From Thermoplasmata archaeon (GTDB taxonomy: Archaea; Thermoplasmatota; Thermoplasmata; RBG-16-68-12; JAGMCJ01), in the NCBI GenBank assembly GCA_023129265.1, contig JAGMCJ010000088.1:1-20624 (forward strand): DNA of 20,624 nt. The letters are read 5' to 3'. This document shows positions 6,683-14,139 of this stretch, piece by piece (positions within the stretch are counted from its first letter, which is position 1; each line of letters starts with the position of its first letter). The notes under the pieces were generated by a model, which was given only the letters and a program-made list of their open reading frames with translations, searched no databases and had not been told where the DNA came from. The position numbers and the translations under genes are program-made.

Positions 6683-7550
6683 CTTTTCTCCTCATCTTCA
6701 TGGACCACCCGCAGTCGGAATAGACCCTCCTCCCCTTGGACTGCAGCGGCCCGCCGCACTCCGGGCATCTAGCCCTCTGCAGGAACTGGTCCTGCCAAGC
6801 CCGCCTGACATCCTCCACGGACTCTCCTTCGATTTTCCGCAGAATGGCCTTGAGCTCGTCGTTAATCGCCAGCTCCTCAAGACCCGCCAAGCGGGGGGCC
6901 TCTTTGGCGGGCAAGCCGATCCTCATGATCAAGGGCGCAAGGAGAATCCCCGCCGCCAGACCCATCAGATGCGCCTCGTGTGCTATGTGGCTGTTCGGGT
7001 TCAAAGCGAAGACAGTCTCCACCGCGATTATGATGGCTACCAGGAAAGGAACACGCATCGGGGGAAGTGGTATCATTGCAATCTTTTCCCAGGGATACAG
7101 CACTGCAAAGGCTCCCAATATGCCAGAGATCGCTCCCGAAGCGCCGAGGACGATAGCGTGTTCGTTCAGATGCATCAGACCGAATGCGAACGTGCCGATT
7201 ATTCCGGTGACGATGTAGATGACCGCGAACCTCGGCGCGCCGATCCTCTCCTCCAGGAGCGGCCCTATCAGTATCAGCGCTATCATGTTGAATATGAGAT
7301 GAAAGAAGCTCGCGTGAAGGAACATGGACGTGAAAAGTGTGTACGAGCTCGCAGGCATCGTGAGGTGCACTGGCTGGAAGGCCAGGTCCAGGACGAGAGG
7401 CGAGACGACGAGCCAGGACTCCATGACCTCAATAGCGAAGACAGCGCCGATGACGGCTGCTATGGCCAGGCTGAACGGGACCCTCCTCACCAACGAGAAG
7501 ATGATGCCTCCGAGAACCACCGCGACAACGATGGGAGTGAACGGGCTCAT
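6678..7550 (-). CDS. Rhomboid-family intramembrane serine protease with C-terminal Zn-ribbon-like tail
   Basis: Cleaves membrane proteins within the bilayer. The 290 residues contain about seven hydrophobic segments up to residue 215. Catalytic features are visible: HLIFN (His 84, Asn 88, oxyanion site), GASG with nucleophile Ser 138, and AHLMGLAAG with His 194. After the last helix a cytosolic helix (about 220-258) leads to a tail with CPECGG (Cys 262, 265) and DCGW (Cys 280), like a zinc ribbon but with only three cysteines. The tail would place a zinc or protein-binding module in the cytosol. The start ATG has no Shine-Dalgarno but a TATA box 27 nt upstream. Substrates are unknown; the surface protein at 4996, with its single helix, is a speculative candidate. 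Confidence 0.93.
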   Translation of the reverse strand: MSPFTPIVVAVVLGGIIFSLVRRVPFSLAIAAVIGAVFAIEVMESWLVVSPLVLDLAFQPVHLTMPASSYTLFTSMFLHASFFHLIFNMIALILIGPLLEERIGAPRFAVIYIVTGIIGTFAFGLMHLNEHAIVLGASGAISGILGAFAVLYPWEKIAMIPLPPMRVPFLVAIIIAVETVFALNPNSHIAHEAHLMGLAAGILLAPLIMRIGLPAKEAPRLAGLEELAINDELKAILRKIEGESVEDVRRAWQDQFLQRARCPECGGPLQSKGRRVYSDCGWSMKMRRKE

Positions 7551-7573
7551 TCGTCAGCAAGATGGTCGGGGGA

Positions 7574-7581
7574 TATATTAA
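7574..7581 (-). promoter_or_regulatory. TATA box for the rhomboid gene
   Basis: The minus strand reads TTAATATATCC, with the TTAATATA core centred 27 nt before the rhomboid ATG at 7550. It overlaps the wecB stop codon, so the rhomboid gene probably has its own leaderless promoter although it lies only 27 bp after wecB. Confidence 0.55.
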
Positions 7582-8642
7582 CTCAGTGAGTTGCGGACGA
7601 TCTCCGCGACCTTGTGGCCCGCTTTCCCGTCCCCGAAGGACTCCCTTCTCGCCCCCGGTGCGGCATCCGACGTGACCGCACTGATGATCTTGTCCTTGTC
7701 CGCACCCACGAGGATGTTCCAGCCGTCCTCGACCGTTTCCGGCCACTCCGTTTCCTCTCTCAGGGTGACGCACGGCTTCTCCAGAAGATACGCCTCTTTC
7801 TGGACTCCGCCGCTGTCCGTCAGGACCTTACTGCATCTCACGAGAAGCGCCAAGAAGTCCAAGTAGCTGAGCGGGTCCGTGATCCTGACGTTGTCTCCTA
7901 CGTGCTCTTCCAGACCGAACCTCTCTATGGCGGTCGTCGTTCGCGGATGCGCCGGGAAAACGACATCCGTGTCCAGGTCCGAGACGGCGTCGAGAATCGT
8001 GCGGAGGTTGCGCTCGTCATCGGTGTTCTGCGGTCTGTGCAGGGTCATGAGATGGAATCCGCCATCCCCGAGCTCCATCTCGGGGAGGACTTCTCTGTCC
8101 CTCGCCGCGGAAAGGAACTTCTTGAGCATGTCCTTCATCACATCGCCAACAAGGTGCACGCCCGTCACTATCCCTTCCCTTTCCAGGTTGTCCACCGCCG
8201 TCTGGGTAGGACAGAACAGCAGCCCTGAGAGGTGATCCGTCAGCACCCTGTTGACCTCCTCTGGCAATGACCTGTTGTAGCACCTAAGGCCCGCCTCGAC
8301 ATGGGCGACCTTGATCCCGATCTTGGCGGCCGCCAGGGACCCCGAGAGCGTGGAATTCGTGTCTCCATGGACCAGTACGAGTTCAGGCTGCTCCTTGACG
8401 AGGACGTCCTCGATCCCCATGAGCATCTTGGCGGTCTGCACCGCATGCGTTCCGGAACCGACACCGAGGTTGTAGTCAGGTTCTGGCAGATCGAGAGTCT
8501 CGAAGAACACCTTGCTGAGCTCGTAATCGTAGTGCTGCCCCGTGTGTATGACGACCTCCTCGGCGAACTCCCTCAACTCGCTCGTCAGAGCGGCCGCCTT
8601 GATGAACTGTGGCCTTGCCCCCACGATCGTGGCGATCTTCAT
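7578..8642 (-). CDS. wecB: UDP-N-acetylglucosamine 2-epimerase (non-hydrolysing)
   Basis: Interconverts UDP-GlcNAc and UDP-ManNAc, providing ManNAc-type sugars for surface glycans. It has 354 residues with a GT-B fold. Motifs are GARPQFIKAA (8-17), HTGQHYDYELS (33-43), VHGDTNST (91-98), HVEAGLR (114-120), LPEEVNR (126-132), and near the C-terminus DSGGVQKEA and REETEWPE, all typical of the non-hydrolysing enzymes. It is divergent from the long glycan operon and shares a 128-bp intergenic region with it. The promoter spacing indicates a leaderless mRNA. No dehydrogenase (WecC) is adjacent, so whether ManNAcA or ManNAc is made cannot be told here. Confidence 0.95.
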   Translation of the reverse strand: MKIATIVGARPQFIKAAALTSELREFAEEVVIHTGQHYDYELSKVFFETLDLPEPDYNLGVGSGTHAVQTAKMLMGIEDVLVKEQPELVLVHGDTNSTLSGSLAAAKIGIKVAHVEAGLRCYNRSLPEEVNRVLTDHLSGLLFCPTQTAVDNLEREGIVTGVHLVGDVMKDMLKKFLSAARDREVLPEMELGDGGFHLMTLHRPQNTDDERNLRTILDAVSDLDTDVVFPAHPRTTTAIERFGLEEHVGDNVRITDPLSYLDFLALLVRCSKVLTDSGGVQKEAYLLEKPCVTLREETEWPETVEDGWNILVGADKDKIISAVTSDAAPGARRESFGDGKAGHKVAEIVRNSLS

Positions 8643-8665
8643 CTCGCTTCGACTATGTCTCTCGG

Positions 8666-8672
8666 TATTTAA
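8666..8672 (-). promoter_or_regulatory. TATA box for wecB
   Basis: The minus strand reads TTAAATA, centred 27 nt before the wecB ATG at 8642. It is identical to the element before the TraB gene and fits a leaderless transcript. Confidence 0.6.
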
Positions 8673-8735
8673 CTCTTCTTTCCTTGTTTTCCGTCGTGGA
8701 ATCCATTCTCAAATCTGATAATGACGTTGGAAAGC

Positions 8736-8743
8736 TTGATATA
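8736..8743 (+). promoter_or_regulatory. TATA box for the glycan operon
   Basis: TTGATATA is centred about 31 nt before the ATG at 8771, so transcription would start about 4-5 nt before the coding region. No Shine-Dalgarno is present. This is the only clear promoter found for the rightward gene series that ends at 17771. Confidence 0.5.
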
Positions 8744-8770
8744 CGCACCGATTTTTCGTGCTGACGTAGC

Positions 8771-9784
8771 ATGCAGTTTGAACCAGGATTAGAGTATCTA
8801 GCCACGTTCATCGCCTTCTCGGCGTCGTTCGTCGTGGCCATCGTCGCCCTTCCTCCCCTAATCAGGAAGATGAAGGAAGGGAAGATGGTTGGCTATGACG
8901 TCAACAAGCCGGAGAAGCCGCAGGTCGCAGAGCTTGGCGGGATAGCGGCGGTCTTCGCCTTCTCGATCTCCCTCTCGCTGATGGTCGGTGCCATAAAGCT
9001 CATGGACGACTTGTACGAGCCCCCCTTCCTGGCGGCGATCAGCGTCTTCTTCATCGCATCGATGATCGGACTCATCGACGATGTCTCCAAGATTTCTCAG
9101 CGGATGAAGGCCGTCACTCTGGTATTCGCCAGTCTTCCCCTCATGCTCGTTCATTTCGGGTCCGAACACATCGTATTCCCGTTCGACATCATCATCGACG
9201 TTCCGTACTACGCCTACTGGCTGGTGCTGGTCCCGATCGGGATAACCAGTGGTGGCAACGCAATCAATATGTCCGCAGGCTACAACGGACTGGAAAGCGG
9301 CCAGATAATGGTCATCTCGGCGTTCCTTCTCCTCATCGTCGCGCTGATGAACCCAATGAGCTATGCCCTTCCCATCTTCGCTTCGCTTCTGGGATGCTCT
9401 CTCGCCCTCTACTACTTCAACAGACACCCCGCCAAAGTGTTCGTCGGCGACATCGGGACCCTCGGCATGGGTGCGGCTCTCGCGGCGGGCGTAATCATCG
9501 GGGACATTGAGTTTTTCGGTGCCATATGCCTGCTTCCTGCGTTCTATGAGGTCGCTGCGACCCTGTACTACATCGTCGCGGGGAACCACAACCGTCGGGA
9601 GGCCTGCCAGAATCCGGTGATTGACTCCCAGGGAAGGCTGTCGCCCCCGAAGGGGTCCGAGAGGTATACGCTCGCGTACCTCCTGCTCAGCGCCAGGCCC
9701 ATGACCGAGAGGAAGTTGGTCCTCGTCATCCTCGGACTCTACGCCGCCTCGGGCCTCATCGCACTCGTGCTGAGCGTGGTCTGA
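8771..9784 (+). CDS. UDP-GlcNAc:polyprenyl-phosphate GlcNAc-1-phosphate transferase (AglH/Alg7/MraY family)
   Basis: Starts lipid-linked glycan synthesis by moving GlcNAc-1-phosphate (or a related sugar phosphate) onto dolichyl phosphate in the membrane. It has 337 residues and about ten hydrophobic segments. Family motifs are the loop NKPEKPQVAELGG (45-57), the catalytic IDD (Asp 103, 104), NAINMSAGYNGLESGQ (163-178), and KVFVGDIGTLGMG (222-234, Asp 227). The combination resembles archaeal AglH and eukaryotic Alg7 more than bacterial MraY. It is the first gene of the rightward operon and ends in a TGATG overlap with the next. The sugar specificity is inferred, not seen. The long antisense frame over this gene is a shadow. 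Confidence 0.92.
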   Translation: MQFEPGLEYLATFIAFSASFVVAIVALPPLIRKMKEGKMVGYDVNKPEKPQVAELGGIAAVFAFSISLSLMVGAIKLMDDLYEPPFLAAISVFFIASMIGLIDDVSKISQRMKAVTLVFASLPLMLVHFGSEHIVFPFDIIIDVPYYAYWLVLVPIGITSGGNAINMSAGYNGLESGQIMVISAFLLLIVALMNPMSYALPIFASLLGCSLALYYFNRHPAKVFVGDIGTLGMGAALAAGVIIGDIEFFGAICLLPAFYEVAATLYYIVAGNHNRREACQNPVIDSQGRLSPPKGSERYTLAYLLLSARPMTERKLVLVILGLYAASGLIALVLSVV

Positions 9785-10764
9785 TGAAAGGAGCCACAAG
9801 GTCCCGTGGAGGATTCGGCAAACTAGGCAGGGCTTTCAGCATCATCAGGAACTACGGGTTCTCCTCTCATCGGCTCGAAGAGAGCCTGGACTCGTTTCGG
9901 AGATTCCTCCAGGACAATAATTGTCCGGCGACATTCGCCTGCCCGTCTACTCTTCTGAAAGGGAGTGAAGGCCTTGTCGCCTTCATGAGGGAATTCGATG
10001 TGGCGATCCACGGGATGGAGCACGTTGACTACAGGAACGTCACGGCCGAGAGAATCGAAAGTGACCTGCGCCAGGCCATCTCGGACTTCGAATCGGTCGG
10101 TCTGAATCCCAGCGGGTTTCGAGCACCGTATCTGCGCTGGAACAGGGACATGATTAAGGCGCTAGCCCGTTCTGGTCTGGCGTACGACTCATCGACCTCT
10201 GTGTTCTGGAACGTCGGAGGACGCGACCTGGCTTCGCAGAAGGAAGTCAGAAAGGTCTTGGATTTCTACTCATCGGAGTACGAGGCCGATACTCCCAGTC
10301 TGCCCAGGATCGAGGACGGCGTCGTTCGCCTGCCCGTCTCTCTCCCGGACGATGAGATGCTGATCGAGAGACTGGCGATCGGCCGTCCGGAGGATCTTCT
10401 CGCCTACTGGCTTGAAATGCTCAAAAAGTCGTATGAGAAATCGGAACTTCTCGTCCTCCAGATTCATCCCGAGAGATTCCAAATCTGCGAGGAGGCCTTG
10501 GCACCTCTGCTGGAAGAGGTCCGAAAGAGGAACATCTGGAATGCAACTCTGAGGGAGGTCGCCTCCTGGTGGACTGAAATGATCGAAGCCATGCCCGCCG
10601 AAGGAGACGCGACAGAGACTCGCGGACTTCTGGACAAGGGCCTGTGGCCTCAAGACCATCAAAGCGCATTCTGCCTGACAGGCGATATCGATGCTATGTC
10701 TGTTGGCGACTTCCTCAGGAGAACCGTTTCGCGAGGAACTAAGAATCGCATACGGGGGGCCTAG
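9784..10764 (+). CDS. Polysaccharide deacetylase (NodB/CE4), apparently circularly permuted
   Basis: Likely removes acetyl groups from amino sugars of the glycan. The 326 residues contain CE4 motif 2 (HGMEH, His 76 and 80), motif 3 (GFRAPYLRWN, 111-120), and a late IHPER (His 228). Motif 1 (normally T-F-D-D-G on the first strand at the N-terminus) is missing there: the chain starts in what should be helix 1 and reaches strand 2 at PATFACPS (48-55). Instead AFCLTGDIDA, a good motif 1 with Asp 301 and Asp 303, sits at residues 295-304. Joining the C-terminus to the N-terminus restores the normal order. The start overlaps the previous stop as TGATG. The family is well supported; permutation is inference from motif order. 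Confidence 0.85.
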   Translation: MKGATRSRGGFGKLGRAFSIIRNYGFSSHRLEESLDSFRRFLQDNNCPATFACPSTLLKGSEGLVAFMREFDVAIHGMEHVDYRNVTAERIESDLRQAISDFESVGLNPSGFRAPYLRWNRDMIKALARSGLAYDSSTSVFWNVGGRDLASQKEVRKVLDFYSSEYEADTPSLPRIEDGVVRLPVSLPDDEMLIERLAIGRPEDLLAYWLEMLKKSYEKSELLVLQIHPERFQICEEALAPLLEEVRKRNIWNATLREVASWWTEMIEAMPAEGDATETRGLLDKGLWPQDHQSAFCLTGDIDAMSVGDFLRRTVSRGTKNRIRGA

Positions 10765-11754
10765 TTGAAGCTGATCCACGACGCTGACGAGGAGGAATGG
10801 CTGGAGTTCGTGAGCGGAAACCCTGAAGGGAACATCTTCCAGACACCCGAGATGGCAAGAGTGTATGAGAAGACTCAGGGATACGAACCCATCCGCATAT
10901 TCGCGGTGCAGAATGGCGAGATCCAAGGCGTCCTACTTGCCAGTCTCGTGTGGACCGGGAGACAGCCATTGAAGAGTTTCAGCAGCAGATGCATTCTGCA
11001 GGGGGGCCCATTGTCTTCTGAACATAAATGGGCCTCCAAGCTCCTTCAGGAACTCGACAGGTCCGTTTCGCGAAGGGCACTCTACACCGAGATCAGGAAT
11101 CTGTGGGAACTCAAGAGCCAAATCCCCGTGTGTGAGTCCTCGGGCTACACGTTTGCCCCCCATCTGAACTATCACATCGATCTCCGCCTTGGTCAAGACA
11201 AGATCTGGTCCGGGATGTCCAAGGGAAGAAGGAAAGGGATCTCCAAGGCTGAGAGGATCGGCCTTGAGATTGTCGAGGTCAGAAGCGACAGCCAGCTTAA
11301 CGACTTCTTCAAAATCCTCAGGAAGACTTATTCAGGTCTGGGTATGCCTCTGGCTGACGAATCCTTGTTCGCATCAGCCTTCCGGATACTAACGCCCCTC
11401 AAACGGGCGAGATTCCTCCTCTGCAAACATGGAGGGAAGTCGATTGCCTGCAGGGGGTTCCTTCTATTCAAGAAGACGATTTATGACTGGTATGCCGGCT
11501 CTCTCGCTGAAGACAGGGCGAAGAAGGCAGACGAGTACCTCGTCTGGGATACCCTCCAGTGGGGCATCTCACAAGGCTATGAGGTCTTTGACTTCGGCGG
11601 TGCCGGTTCCCCTGAGGAGGAATATGGTCCTCGAGAATTCAAGAGAAGATTCGGAGGAAGACTCATTGAGCCAGGTAGGTTCAAGAAGGTTTATAAGCCG
11701 ACGCGATTATGGATTAGCGGCAAGGCCTTTCAGGTCTTCAGGAGGCTCAAGTGA
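10765..11754 (+). CDS. FemAB/GNAT-like aminoacyl- or acyltransferase
   Basis: A 329-residue protein with two GNAT-like halves, typical of the FemAB / BioF2-like acetyltransferase group that adds amino acids or acyl groups to cell-envelope saccharides. Motifs are NIFQTPEM (23-30) in the first half, KGRRKGISKAER (153-164), YDWYAGS (240-246), VFDFGGAGSPEEEYG (274-288) and FKRRFGG (292-298). It starts with TTG directly after the TAG of the deacetylase gene, behind a G-rich stretch; this start is needed because the conserved N-terminal motif precedes the first internal ATG. Being next to the deacetylase suggests that it acylates the amino group the deacetylase frees. The substrate is inferred. Confidence 0.85.
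   Translation: MKLIHDADEEEWLEFVSGNPEGNIFQTPEMARVYEKTQGYEPIRIFAVQNGEIQGVLLASLVWTGRQPLKSFSSRCILQGGPLSSEHKWASKLLQELDRSVSRRALYTEIRNLWELKSQIPVCESSGYTFAPHLNYHIDLRLGQDKIWSGMSKGRRKGISKAERIGLEIVEVRSDSQLNDFFKILRKTYSGLGMPLADESLFASAFRILTPLKRARFLLCKHGGKSIACRGFLLFKKTIYDWYAGSLAEDRAKKADEYLVWDTLQWGISQGYEVFDFGGAGSPEEEYGPREFKRRFGGRLIEPGRFKKVYKPTRLWISGKAFQVFRRLK
11740..11745 (+). promoter_or_regulatory. Strong Shine-Dalgarno before the small ORF
   Basis: AGGAGG lies 5 nt before the GTG at 11751, an optimal spacing. It sits inside the last codons of the FemAB-like gene. No other gene start lies at a suitable distance, so it is the main evidence that translation restarts at 11751. Confidence 0.5.
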
Positions 11755-11909
11755 GGCTTGAGTTTCCCATCTGGATGGGATTCACAATGTTACTGTTGTT
11801 CTCATGTGGGACAAGAAGAGACTCCCCGGAAGATGGAATACGCCTCTCGCGCTGGGACTCCTGCAACACAAGGATCGCCCTTTCTTCTGATTCGGGTGCA
11901 GAGATATGA
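11751..11909 (+). CDS. Proposed small gene, 52 residues, hydrophobic N-terminus
   Basis: A frame of 52 codons plus stop fills the otherwise empty gap between the FemAB-like and DUF354 genes. Its GTG overlaps the upstream TGA (GTGA), and its TGA overlaps the downstream ATG (ATGA), as for truly coupled operon genes; AGGAGG stands 5 nt before the GTG. The product has a hydrophobic stretch at about residues 5-19 (FPIWMGFTMLLLFSC) followed by a polar, charged tail. LFSC resembles a weak lipobox, so a small membrane peptide or lipoprotein is possible. I know no homologue. A 7-bp inverted repeat (11765-11780, TCCCATC / GATGGGA) lies inside it. It could also be a chance frame of no function. Confidence 0.5.
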   Translation: MRLEFPIWMGFTMLLLFSCGTRRDSPEDGIRLSRWDSCNTRIALSSDSGAEI

Positions 11910-12967
11910 GAATCCTGTTCAACGTTGCTCATCCCGCTCATGTCCATCTATTCCGGAATTCCATTGCCCTGCTGCGGAGCAAAGGCCACGAAGTCAGGAT
12001 AGTCTCCGTGGAGAGAGAAGTCACGAACCATCTTCTCGAAGCATATGGTCTCCAGTACGAAACGCTCGGAAAGACTCATCGGGACCTTCTCGTCAAGTCC
12101 TTCGACACAATGCGCCGGGACCTCAAGATGGCAAAGATCATCAGGAGACTCAGACCAGATCTCGCGGTGAGTACTGGAATCCCCTATTCTGTACAGGCTG
12201 CACGGCTGTGCGGTACTCCCTCCATTGCGTTCAGTGATACTGAGATTGCCACCTTGGTCCTGCAAGCAATGGTCCCGTTTGTGTCAGCGATTTGCACACC
12301 CTCGTGCTTCGAGTTGGACCTTGGGCCAAAACAGATCAAATACAATGGCTATCACGAGCTGGCCTATCTGCACCCCAACCACTTCACTCCCGACCCTTCC
12401 ATTCTTCATCATTGCGGAATCGAAGAAGGCGAACCTTTCATCCTTGCTAGGGTATCCTCGGCCGATTCAAGCCATGATCTGGGGGTAAAAGGATCCTTCT
12501 TGGATGATTCCACCCTTGCGTCTGACTTTCTGAGTTGGCTTGAGCAGTACGGGAGAGTCATTGTGACCTCAGAGCTTCCTCTTCCGAAACAGCTCAGGAG
12601 TTATCAATTGGAGATTCCGCCCCACAGGATTTTCGACCTTCTCAGCTTCGCAACGCTCTATGTAGGGGAAGGCGCAACAATGGCTTCCGAGGCCGGAGTC
12701 CTGGGCGTACCTTGGATTTATGTGTCCGACTCCAGCCGTGGTTACCTGAGGGATCAGGAAGAGAACTACGGACTGGGACGCACTGTTCCCGACTGGAAAT
12801 CCGCCAGGGGCACAATAGCGGAATGGCTGAACAGACAAGATACCGAGTCCTCCTGGCGAGCGAAACGAGAAAAGCTTCTGAGCGAGAAAATCGATGTCAC
12901 AGCGTTCATTACCGAGTTCATTGAGGACTGGCCGCGCAGTTTTGCTGAGTTGTCAGGAGTGAGCTGA
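11906..12967 (+). CDS. DUF354 family GT-B-like protein
   Basis: A 353-residue soluble protein of the DUF354 family (PF04007), which has the two-domain GT-B fold of glycosyltransferases and sugar epimerases and is common in archaeal glycan clusters. Typical features are the N-terminal MRILFNVAHPAHVHLFRN (1-18), a D-x-E segment near residue 112 (FSDTEIA), a central FILARVSSADSSHD block near 180-193, and GEGATMASEAGVLGVPWIY in the second half, which resembles the nucleotide-sugar-binding site of epimerases. It probably acts in sugar transfer or nucleotide-sugar modification. The start overlaps the proposed small gene as ATGA, and the stop overlaps the next gene as TGATG. Confidence 0.88.
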   Translation: MRILFNVAHPAHVHLFRNSIALLRSKGHEVRIVSVEREVTNHLLEAYGLQYETLGKTHRDLLVKSFDTMRRDLKMAKIIRRLRPDLAVSTGIPYSVQAARLCGTPSIAFSDTEIATLVLQAMVPFVSAICTPSCFELDLGPKQIKYNGYHELAYLHPNHFTPDPSILHHCGIEEGEPFILARVSSADSSHDLGVKGSFLDDSTLASDFLSWLEQYGRVIVTSELPLPKQLRSYQLEIPPHRIFDLLSFATLYVGEGATMASEAGVLGVPWIYVSDSSRGYLRDQEENYGLGRTVPDWKSARGTIAEWLNRQDTESSWRAKREKLLSEKIDVTAFITEFIEDWPRSFAELSGVS

Positions 12968-14091
12968 TGGAGGTCGTCTTTCTGGGGTGTCTCGGTCCTG
13001 GTCTGCACAGGCCCAGCGGCGTCACGAACTATGTGAGAAGCGTGCTAGTCGAACTTCCAAAACTCGGTGTCCGCTCAAAGCTCATCGGTGTCGGGCCACG
13101 GTCTCCTTCCGACATCCCCTATGAATTCGTCTCTCTGTGGCAGACCAGGGAACCAACGAGTTATGGCTTCACTCTGCGTCTCATTGCGTCGAATCCGTCC
13201 TTCCAGCTGTCTTCTGACTCGGTTTTGAGCGCGCACCGCCCTGACGACGCTATTCCCTTTCTTCTTCTGAGGCGGAAAACCCCGATCGTGCTGACCCTTC
13301 ACGGTACTCACTTCAGGAACGTGTACTTGACAAGGGGAAAACTCGCGGGGAAGTCATATGATTTCCTGGAGAGATACTCTGTCAAGAGAGCCAGTCAGCT
13401 GATTTCGGTGTCCAAGACGTCAAGACAGCTGTTCTTGGAGAGATATCCCGAAAGAGAGAACTCAATCCACTATGTCCCCCCTGGTGTGAACACGGACATC
13501 TTCAGGCCCCGGAATCGTCTTAAGCTGAGGACCTCCCTTGGGTTTGCTGAAGATGACTTTCTGGTTCTGTACGCTGGTAGATTGGAAAAGGAGAAGAGAG
13601 TGGACTTGCTGCTGAAGTCGTTCGTCCTGCTGAGAAAGAAAAGGTCCAATGCGAAACTATTAGTAGCTGGCGATGGCAGAGAGAGATTGAAATTGGAGTC
13701 TTTTGCTTCGTCCAACAAGGACAAAGACGTTTTCATCCTTGGGCCCCTTTCCCAGGACAGGCTGTCTGATGCGATGAACGCTTCCGACGTGTTGGGCCTT
13801 CTCTCGTCGCACGAGGGTTTTCCGTCCGTAGTCCTCGAGGCTCTTGCCTGTGGCCTACCGGTCGTGTCCACGAGAGTGGGCGATGTGCCAGAAGTGGTCC
13901 GGGAAGGAGTGAGCGGGTTCATTCTGGACTCATTGGTCCCAGGCGAGATAGCTGATGCGATTTGGCGGGTCGGTTCGCTTCACGATCAGATGGCTCCGAA
14001 ATGCATGCAATTGGCGAGTGAATACTCTTGGCGAAAAGTCGCTGAAAGGACAGCCGAAATCTACAAGGAGGCTCTTGAGAATGGGACTTGA
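12967..14091 (+). CDS. Glycosyltransferase family 4 (GT-B), intact
   Basis: Transfers a sugar from a nucleotide sugar to a growing lipid-linked glycan at the cytoplasmic membrane face. It has 374 residues. The N-terminal domain has the glycine-rich acceptor loop GVTNYV (18-23), SAHRPDD and LTLHGTH. The C-terminal donor domain begins near YVPPGVNTDIF (169-179), with LYAGRLEKEKRVDLL (201-215), LLVAGDG (231-237), and the EX7E motif SHEGFPSVVLEA (Glu 283, Glu 291). AGGAGTG lies 8 nt before the ATG, and the start overlaps the previous stop. It gives the normal form of the motif that is interrupted in the gene at 15859. Donor and acceptor are unknown. Confidence 0.93.
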   Translation: MEVVFLGCLGPGLHRPSGVTNYVRSVLVELPKLGVRSKLIGVGPRSPSDIPYEFVSLWQTREPTSYGFTLRLIASNPSFQLSSDSVLSAHRPDDAIPFLLLRRKTPIVLTLHGTHFRNVYLTRGKLAGKSYDFLERYSVKRASQLISVSKTSRQLFLERYPERENSIHYVPPGVNTDIFRPRNRLKLRTSLGFAEDDFLVLYAGRLEKEKRVDLLLKSFVLLRKKRSNAKLLVAGDGRERLKLESFASSNKDKDVFILGPLSQDRLSDAMNASDVLGLLSSHEGFPSVVLEALACGLPVVSTRVGDVPEVVREGVSGFILDSLVPGEIADAIWRVGSLHDQMAPKCMQLASEYSWRKVAERTAEIYKEALENGT

Positions 14092-14137
14092 CTCTGAGAA
14101 CGATTGCCACTGTTCACACAGCCGGGAGGATGACTGA
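14081..14137 (+). CDS. Possible 18-residue bridging peptide (weak)
   Basis: ATG at 14081 opens 18 codons ending in TGA at 14135-14137, 2 nt before the next gene. AAGGAGG lies 9 nt upstream, inside the end of the GT4 gene. The product contains DCHCSH and is otherwise polar. As at 11751, it bridges two operon genes, but it is so short that chance is a fair explanation; it may only help ribosomes move to the next start. Confidence 0.2.
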   Translation: MGLDSENDCHCSHSREDD

Positions 14138-14139
14138 AG

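Noticed and set aside
8858..9799. A 313-codon open frame antisense to the GlcNAc-1-P transferase gene
   Set aside because: It lies wholly over a gene with clear family motifs, its product is a low-complexity string of charged residues, and it has no start signal; it is a shadow of GC-rich codon use.
11804..11890. A 28-codon ATG frame in the gap between the FemAB-like and DUF354 genes
   Set aside because: It has no Shine-Dalgarno and no overlap with either neighbour; the frame from 11751 explains the gap better.
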